A stretch of 64,000 nt of DNA, taken from NCBI GenBank assembly GCA_019637685.1, contig JAHBVF010000001.1:186001-250000 (forward strand), read 5' to 3'. The position numbers and the translations under genes are program-made. The stretch comes from Caldilineaceae bacterium (GTDB lineage Bacteria > Chloroflexota > Anaerolineae > Caldilineales > Caldilineaceae). The notes under the pieces are model-generated. The model did no database searches. It was given only the letters and a program-made list of their open reading frames with translations, and was not told the DNA's origin. Shown here in pieces: positions 59,435-64,000 of the stretch (the first letter of the stretch is position 1; each line of letters starts with the position of its first letter).

Positions 59435-59494
59435 GGTGATTCTGAAAAGAAGAAGGTAGACATTGGTGATTCTGAAAAGAAGAAGGTAGACATT
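59435..59494 (+). repeat. perfect 30-bp tandem duplication ahead of pstS
   Basis: Two identical 30-base copies (59435-59464 and 59465-59494) begin GGTGATTCTGAAAAGAAGAA and end GGTAGACATT. The second copy places AAGAAGG about 9 bases before the pstS ATG; the first copy duplicates that ribosome-binding sequence. Confidence 0.95.
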
Positions 59495-59495
59495 T

Positions 59496-60389
59496 ATGTA
59501 TGGATATGTACGGCTGTGGGCACTTTTTCTGATGGCCCTTCTGCTTTTGAGCGGATGCGGTGACAGTTCTGCCCAGGCTGAATCCGCGCCGGGCGAACAG
59601 CGGGCCATTCAAAACAAAGGCTCAGATACGCTTGTCAATCTGGCGTTGGCCTGGGCAGAAGCCTATCGAAACGTGGACTCGTCGGTTTCCATTGCCGTGA
59701 CGGGCGGCGGTTCGGGCACGGGCATCGCCGCGCTGATCAACGGCACAGTGGATATTGCCAACGCCTCCCGGCAGATGAAGGACAACGAGTTGGAGGCAGC
59801 CAAGGCCAACGGCATCGAAGCGCGGGAATTTACCGTTGCCATCGACGCGCTGGCGATTGTGGTGAATCTGGAGAATCCAGTCAGCGAGCTGACAATCCCG
59901 CAGATCGCGGATATATATACCGGGCGCATCACCAACTGGAAAGAGGTGGGCGGAAACGACGCGCCGATTATTCTGCTGTCCCGGGAAACCAACTCAGGAA
60001 CCCACGTCTATTTTTTGGAAGAGGTCGTGCGCAAGGGCGACAGCAGCAACACAGACATCTTTGCCCCCCAGACGCTTCTTATGCCTTCTTCGGTGGGAAT
60101 CACCAGCGAAGTGCGGCGCAACCCCAACGCCATCGGCTACGACGGCCTGGGGTATGTGGACCTGGCCCACGAAAAGACAGTTGCCGTTGCCATAGACGCG
60201 GATTCTCCCTTTGTCTTGCCCACTGTTGCCAGCGGCGCGGATGGGTCCTATCCCATCTCCCGCGGGTTGTATATGTACACCGCGGGCCAGCCCAGTGGCG
60301 CGGTCGGTGTCTATCTGAACTGGATTTTGGGACCAGAAGGGCAGCGTATCGTAGCCGAATTGGGCTTTGTTCCATTGCCGGAGAAGTAG
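59496..60389 (+). CDS. pstS: phosphate ABC transporter substrate-binding lipoprotein PstS
   Basis: The 297-residue protein has a signal peptide and lipobox (LLLLSGCGDSS), so it is lipid-anchored outside. The phosphate-binding elements are present: IQNKGSDTLVNLALAWAEAY, VTGGGSGTGIAALINGTVDIANASR and LSRETNSGTHVYFLEEV. DALAIVVNLENPVSELTIPQ and IADIYTGRITNWKEVGG are typical of the shorter PstS form. It binds phosphate and hands it to PstCA. The start follows the 30-base duplication that carries the ribosome site. First gene of the pst operon, only 4 bases before pstC. Confidence 0.93.
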   Translation: MYGYVRLWALFLMALLLLSGCGDSSAQAESAPGEQRAIQNKGSDTLVNLALAWAEAYRNVDSSVSIAVTGGGSGTGIAALINGTVDIANASRQMKDNELEAAKANGIEAREFTVAIDALAIVVNLENPVSELTIPQIADIYTGRITNWKEVGGNDAPIILLSRETNSGTHVYFLEEVVRKGDSSNTDIFAPQTLLMPSSVGITSEVRRNPNAIGYDGLGYVDLAHEKTVAVAIDADSPFVLPTVASGADGSYPISRGLYMYTAGQPSGAVGVYLNWILGPEGQRIVAELGFVPLPEK

Positions 60390-60393
60390 ACCA

Positions 60394-61335
60394 ATGACAA
60401 CCAATCCTTCTGTAACCAGCCCGGTGGTGGCCCCCCGAGAAGGCCCGCGCATACGTCCTGGCGAATGGCTGATCGAGAATTTGATCCGGCTGGCCGGACT
60501 TTCGACAATTGTCATTGTGGCGCTGATCTTTCTCTTCCTTGTGCGGGAAGGTGGCCCGGCCTTTCTGGATATCCCCCTGCGCAAACTTTTTGGCAGCCGC
60601 TGGTATCCCATCGAGGATATCTTCGGGCTGCTGCCCCTGCTGGTGGGATCGCTGATTGTCACTGTGGGTGCGGTGGTTATCGCCGTGCCCCTGGGGCTGA
60701 TCACCGCTATCTATCTGGGCGAAATCGCGCCGCTCTGGCAGCGGGAAATCCTCAAACCTCTCATTGAAATGTTGGCCGGTATTCCGTCGATTGTGCTGGG
60801 CTTTCTGGGCTGGGTGGTGCTGGCTCCCATCATCCAGAACGCGGGCGCGGCCACGGGACTGACCGCCTTCACCGGCGCGATTATCCTGGCCTATATGTCC
60901 CTGCCCACAATCATCAGCATCTCGGAAGATGCCCTCTACGCGGTGCCCAAGGAGTATCGGGACGGCGCGCTGGCGATTGGCGCCACCCAGTGGCAGACCA
61001 TCTGGCGGGTGGTGCTGCCCGCGGCCCGTTCCGGCATTGTGATTGCAGTGATGCTGGGGATTGGCCGGGCGATTGGGGAGACAATGGCGGTGATGATGGT
61101 GACGGGCAACGCGGCCAATATCCCCGCGCTGAGCAGCGGGCTGTTCTTTGCGCCGGTGCGCACAATGACAGCGACGATTGCCGCGGAGATGGGCGAAGTG
61201 GCCCAGGGCAGTCTCCACTACAACACACTTTTTGGCATCGGCATTGTGCTTTTTGTGATCACATTCGCCATCAATTCTCTGGCCGGGCGTATTGTGGGTA
61301 CACGGGGCGCACGGCGCACGGGAGCGAAATTATGA
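60394..61335 (+). CDS. pstC: phosphate ABC transporter permease PstC
   Basis: The 313-residue protein starts at ATG 60394 with GGAGAAG upstream. Six membrane segments are seen, beginning LSTIVIVALIFLFLV. The permease features are KLFGSRWYPIEDIFGLLPLLVGSLIVT, the EAA-like loop VPKEYRDGALAIGATQWQTIWRVVLPAARSGI, and IGRAIGETMAVMMVTGN. It forms the membrane channel with PstA. Its last codon overlaps pstA by 4 bases (ATGA). Confidence 0.93.
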   Translation: MTTNPSVTSPVVAPREGPRIRPGEWLIENLIRLAGLSTIVIVALIFLFLVREGGPAFLDIPLRKLFGSRWYPIEDIFGLLPLLVGSLIVTVGAVVIAVPLGLITAIYLGEIAPLWQREILKPLIEMLAGIPSIVLGFLGWVVLAPIIQNAGAATGLTAFTGAIILAYMSLPTIISISEDALYAVPKEYRDGALAIGATQWQTIWRVVLPAARSGIVIAVMLGIGRAIGETMAVMMVTGNAANIPALSSGLFFAPVRTMTATIAAEMGEVAQGSLHYNTLFGIGIVLFVITFAINSLAGRIVGTRGARRTGAKL

Positions 61336-62177
61336 GTCGTCAGAGAACCAACCGGCTGGCAATGGCACTGATTACCGGCACGGCAGTGCTGGTGGTGATA
61401 CCCATTGTGCTGGTCATTCTCTTTGTCTTCTACAACGGCATGGGGACTATCAGCTGGGAGTTCATCACCGCTCCGCCGACGAATGGGATGCGGGAAGGCG
61501 GGATTTGGCCCGCGCTGCTGGGGACGATATTCCTGACCTTTGGCACGGCAATTATCAGCTTCCCCTTGGCAATTGGCGCGGCCATTTATCTGTCGGAATA
61601 TGCCGCGGACAACCGGTTGACGCGGATGGTGCGGCTGGCGATTGTCAATCTGGCGGGCATCCCCTCAATTGTCTACGGCCTCTTTGGCCTGGGCGCGTTC
61701 GTCCTCTTTATGCAGTTTGGCACGTCGATTCTGGCCGGTTCGCTGACCCTGGGGATTCTGACGCTGCCCGTCGTCATCAGCACCGCAGAAGAGGCTATCG
61801 CGTCCGTGCCCCAGCAGTTCCGCACGGTCAGCCTGAGCCTGGGCGCGACCCGCTGGCAGACCATTCGCCATCAGGTGTTGCCCCACGCCCTGCCCGGCAT
61901 CATCACCGGGATTATTCTGGGGCTGGGCCGGGCCGCGGGCGAGACCGCGCCCATCCTTTTTACAGTGGCCGCGTTCTATCTGCCCGACCTGCCCCACTCG
62001 ATCTTCGACCAGACAATGGCCCTGCCCTATCACCTCTACGTGATTTCGACCCAAGTGCCGGGTATGCCGTTGAGCATTCAGTACGGGACCGCGCTGGTGT
62101 TGCTGCTCATCGTCCTCTCTCTGACGCTGGTCGCTACTTTCGTGCGGACGAGTATGCGGCGGCGGCGGGAGTGGTAG
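61332..62177 (+). CDS. pstA: phosphate ABC transporter permease PstA
   Basis: The 281-residue protein begins MSRQRTNRLAMALITGTAVL. PstA features are WEFITAPPTNGMREGGIWPALLGT, the EAA loop VPQQFRTVSLSLGATRWQTIRHQVLPHALPGI and GLGRAAGETAPILFTVAAFY. It pairs with PstC. A 76-base gap separates it from the first pstB; GGAGAAG lies before that next start. Confidence 0.92.
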   Translation: MSRQRTNRLAMALITGTAVLVVIPIVLVILFVFYNGMGTISWEFITAPPTNGMREGGIWPALLGTIFLTFGTAIISFPLAIGAAIYLSEYAADNRLTRMVRLAIVNLAGIPSIVYGLFGLGAFVLFMQFGTSILAGSLTLGILTLPVVISTAEEAIASVPQQFRTVSLSLGATRWQTIRHQVLPHALPGIITGIILGLGRAAGETAPILFTVAAFYLPDLPHSIFDQTMALPYHLYVISTQVPGMPLSIQYGTALVLLLIVLSLTLVATFVRTSMRRRREW

Positions 62178-62253
62178 GGGCGATGTTGGGTGTGGGGTAC
62201 AGGCTCTTTCGAGATCCGTGCCCTTTGTTTGATGGACAACCGCGGAGAAGTTA

Positions 62254-63015
62254 ATGGCGCAGGCAAAAATTTCGATTCAGCACCTTTACTACACCTACGA
62301 AGACGGCATCGAGGCTCTGCACGACATCAGCCTGGAGATTCCCGCCAACAAGATTTTTGTGCTCTTTGGCCCGGCGCGCAGTGGAAAATCGACGCTGCTG
62401 CGTCTGCTCAATCGTCTCTCCGATTTGGACGAGGGGACCGCGCGCCAGGGCACAGTGCTTTTCGACGGGCAGGACGTCTTCGCGCGCACTGTCAATGTGA
62501 GCGATCTGCGGCGACGCATCAGTATGGTTTTTGCCGTGCCCACGCCTCTGCCCGGCTCCATCTATGACAACCTGACCTATGGATTGAAGATGGCGGGTAT
62601 CCGGGAGCGGGGGGAACTGGACCGGCGGGTGGAGCAGTCGCTCAAGCAGAGCGCGCTGTGGGATGAGGTAAAGGACCGGCTGGGGGCCTCGGCCTTTGCC
62701 CTCTCTGGCGGCCAGAAGCAGCGCCTGTGCATTGCCCGCAGCCTGGCCCTGGAGCCGGATGTGGTGGTGCTGGACAATCCCACCTCCGGCTTGGACCCCA
62801 TCTCTACGGCTACTGTGGAGGAGTCGCTCTACAGTCTTAAAGAGCGCTACACAATTATTATGGTTCCCCACAGCGTGCAGCAGGCGGCCCGGGTCGCGGA
62901 TCAGGCGGCTTTCCTGCTGGACGGCGAACTGGTGGAAGTGGGCCAGGCCGGGAAGATGTTTGTCCAGCCTCAGGACCAGCGGACAGAAGATTACATCACA
63001 GGGCGGTTTGGGTAG
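62254..63015 (+). CDS. pstB: phosphate ABC transporter ATPase PstB1 with degenerate catalytic residues
   Basis: The 253-residue ATPase has Walker A GPARSGKST (residues 39-47), a consensus signature LSGGQKQR (150-157) and an H-loop histidine (VPHSVQQA, H206). Two catalytic positions are changed: the Q-loop reads VFAVPTPLP, so the usual Gln is A94, and Walker B reads VVVLDNPTSGLDP, so the catalytic Glu is N175. The residues were checked in the DNA (GAC AAT CCC). It should bind ATP but hydrolyse it poorly at its own site. It directly precedes pstB2 and ends with no gap. Confidence 0.92.
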   Translation: MAQAKISIQHLYYTYEDGIEALHDISLEIPANKIFVLFGPARSGKSTLLRLLNRLSDLDEGTARQGTVLFDGQDVFARTVNVSDLRRRISMVFAVPTPLPGSIYDNLTYGLKMAGIRERGELDRRVEQSLKQSALWDEVKDRLGASAFALSGGQKQRLCIARSLALEPDVVVLDNPTSGLDPISTATVEESLYSLKERYTIIMVPHSVQQAARVADQAAFLLDGELVEVGQAGKMFVQPQDQRTEDYITGRFG

Positions 63016-63771
63016 ATGGAAAACAAAATTGATGTACAGGACTTCAACTTCTACTACAACAATTTTCACGCCTTGAAAGGGCTGACAATTCCCATCCGGG
63101 AGCGGCAGATCACCGCGCTGATTGGCCCGTCGGGCTGCGGAAAGTCGACTTTTCTGCGCTCGCTCAACCGGATGAACGACACCATTGCCGGGACCAGAGC
63201 CACCGGCGAAGTGCTGCTGGACGGACAGAATATCTATGCCCCGGATGTGGATGTGACTGACCTGCGCACCCGGGTGGGGATGGTCTTCCAGCGCCCGAAT
63301 CCCTTTCCCCAGAGCATTTATGACAACGTGGCTTTTGGCCCCCGGGTGTTGGGCATGGCCGGGGGCAAAGCCCTGGGACGGGTTGTGGAGGAAAGCCTGG
63401 AACGGGCCGGGCTGTGGGGCGAGATCAAACATCGCTTGCAGGACTCTGCTCTCTCCCTCAACCCCGGCCAACAGCAACGGCTTTGCATCGCACGAACTAT
63501 TGCGGTCAAACCAGAAGTGATTCTGATGGACGAGCCGTGCTCGGCCTTGGACCCGGTGGCAACCTTGAAAGTGGAAGAGTTGATGCGCATTTTGGCAAAA
63601 GAGTATACAATCGTAATTGTTACCCACAATATGCAGCAGGCAGCCCGAGTCTCTGATTCTACTGGCTTTTTCTGGCTGGGCGAATTGATTGAGTTTGGGC
63701 CGACGGACCAACTCTTTGCCACACCACAAAAAGAATTGACTGAATCCTATATCACCGGACGGCGCGGGTAA
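63016..63771 (+). CDS. pstB: phosphate ABC transporter ATPase PstB2 with consensus catalytic residues
   Basis: The 251-residue ATPase begins immediately after the PstB1 stop. Walker A is GPSGCGKST (37-45), the Q-loop is VFQRPNPFP with Q92, Walker B is [13 protein letters not shown] with E173, and the H-loop is VTHNMQQAA with H204. The signature, however, reads LNPGQQQRL (148-156) instead of LSGGQ. So this subunit has good catalytic residues but a poor signature, the mirror image of PstB1. Tandem pstB genes occur in other bacteria (for example pstBA and pstBB of Bacillus subtilis). Confidence 0.92.
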   Translation: MENKIDVQDFNFYYNNFHALKGLTIPIRERQITALIGPSGCGKSTFLRSLNRMNDTIAGTRATGEVLLDGQNIYAPDVDVTDLRTRVGMVFQRPNPFPQSIYDNVAFGPRVLGMAGGKALGRVVEESLERAGLWGEIKHRLQDSALSLNPGQQQRLCIARTIAVKPEVILMDEPCSALDPVATLKVEELMRILAKEYTIVIVTHNMQQAARVSDSTGFFWLGELIEFGPTDQLFATPQKELTESYITGRRG

Positions 63772-63793
63772 GCGACACAATCAGGAGTATATT

Positions 63794-64000
63794 ATGTCCA
63801 CGCGAGAGCGTTTTGAACGGAAACTGAATGAACTGCGTGCCGACATCCTGGCCATGGGAAGTCTGGTGGAGGAAGAGCTGCACATGGCGCTGGATGCTCT
63901 GCGCACAATGGACCCAGCCATTGCCGCGGCTGTCAACGAGAAGGATGTGGTGGTCAACCAGACGCGCTTTGCCATTGAGGAAAAGTGCTTTGCCCTGATT
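63794..64000 (+). CDS. phoU: phosphate signalling protein PhoU, partial (runs off right edge)
   Basis: The ATG at 63794 has CAGGAG upstream. The 69 residues in the window (MSTRERFERKLNELRADILA, MGSLVEEELHMALDAL, EKDVVVNQTRFAIEEKCFALI) match the first helices of PhoU, including the E-K-D-V metal-binding motif start. PhoU is a cytoplasmic negative regulator that connects Pst transport with the PhoR/PhoB system. The rest of the gene lies outside the window. Confidence 0.88.
   Translation, partial: MSTRERFERKLNELRADILAMGSLVEEELHMALDALRTMDPAIAAAVNEKDVVVNQTRFAIEEKCFALI

Overview
The window is a GC-rich bacterial chromosome segment with densely packed genes. It most resembles the Chloroflexota (Anaerolineae/Caldilineae type); this is an inference from gene content, not a database result. 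Pointers are the large GT-C glycosyltransferases with C-terminal beta-sandwich tails, secreted proteins with Thr/Pro linkers and a YLPLL-type C-terminus, SdrD-B/DUF11 surface proteins, a tandem pstB pair, ThyX instead of ThyA, and dispersed short-period repeats.

Layout. 1-4.4 kb: housekeeping genes (DUF3291 protein, CinA amidase, THUMP-like methyltransferase, RsmD) and a membrane-anchored coiled-coil protein. 4.4-9.1 kb: two very large membrane glycosyltransferases. 9.2-12.3 kb: a YbaK-type deacylase, a lamin-tail surface protein, a C-terminally truncated GT4 and a DUF433/DUF5615 toxin-antitoxin-like pair. 12.3-22.5 kb: sugar-nucleotide genes (two SDR epimerases, an aldo/keto reductase, a Gfo/Idh/MocA oxidoreductase, a DegT aminotransferase), a third GT-C protein and a lipoprotein. 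22.6-25.7 kb: a beta-propeller lipoprotein and a repeat-containing secreted protein with its own promoter and terminator hairpin. 25.8-33.2 kb: a tightly coupled minus-strand operon of one class IV aminotransferase, three glycosyltransferases, three methyltransferases and a flippase-like membrane protein, probably a surface glycan or glycolipid pathway. 33.3-37.7 kb: two carboxypeptidase-regulatory-repeat proteins sharing a C-terminal module; the larger carries a glycosidase-like domain. 38-39 kb: an unusual partly duplicated ThyX. 39.1-43.9 kb: a 1595-residue surface protein. 44-53.6 kb: a WecA/TagO-like transferase, AsnRS, GT4, uridine kinase, ResB and a DinG-type exonuclease-helicase. 53.8-59.2 kb: GT2, NYN nuclease-like, M20 and M14 peptidases. 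59.2-64 kb: a high-affinity phosphate operon pstS-C-A-B1-B2-phoU that runs off the right edge.

How it fits together. Much of the window builds or decorates the cell surface: nucleotide sugars are made by the epimerases, reductases and aminotransferases, assembled by GT2/GT4 enzymes, passed by GT-C and WecA-like membrane enzymes, and methylated. The phosphate operon is a separate unit. It is preceded by a remnant of a PhoB/OmpR-type regulator, a perfect TGTGA-N6-TCACA palindrome and a 30-bp tandem duplication carrying the ribosome-binding site.

Most interesting points: the two PstB ATPases look reciprocally degenerate, as in asymmetric heterodimeric ABC transporters; ThyX is partly duplicated; a GH-like protein and its neighbour share a C-terminal module and lack signal peptides; and heptanucleotide repeats are inserted in frame in several glycosyltransferase genes. 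No tRNA, rRNA, CRISPR array or intact transposase was seen.
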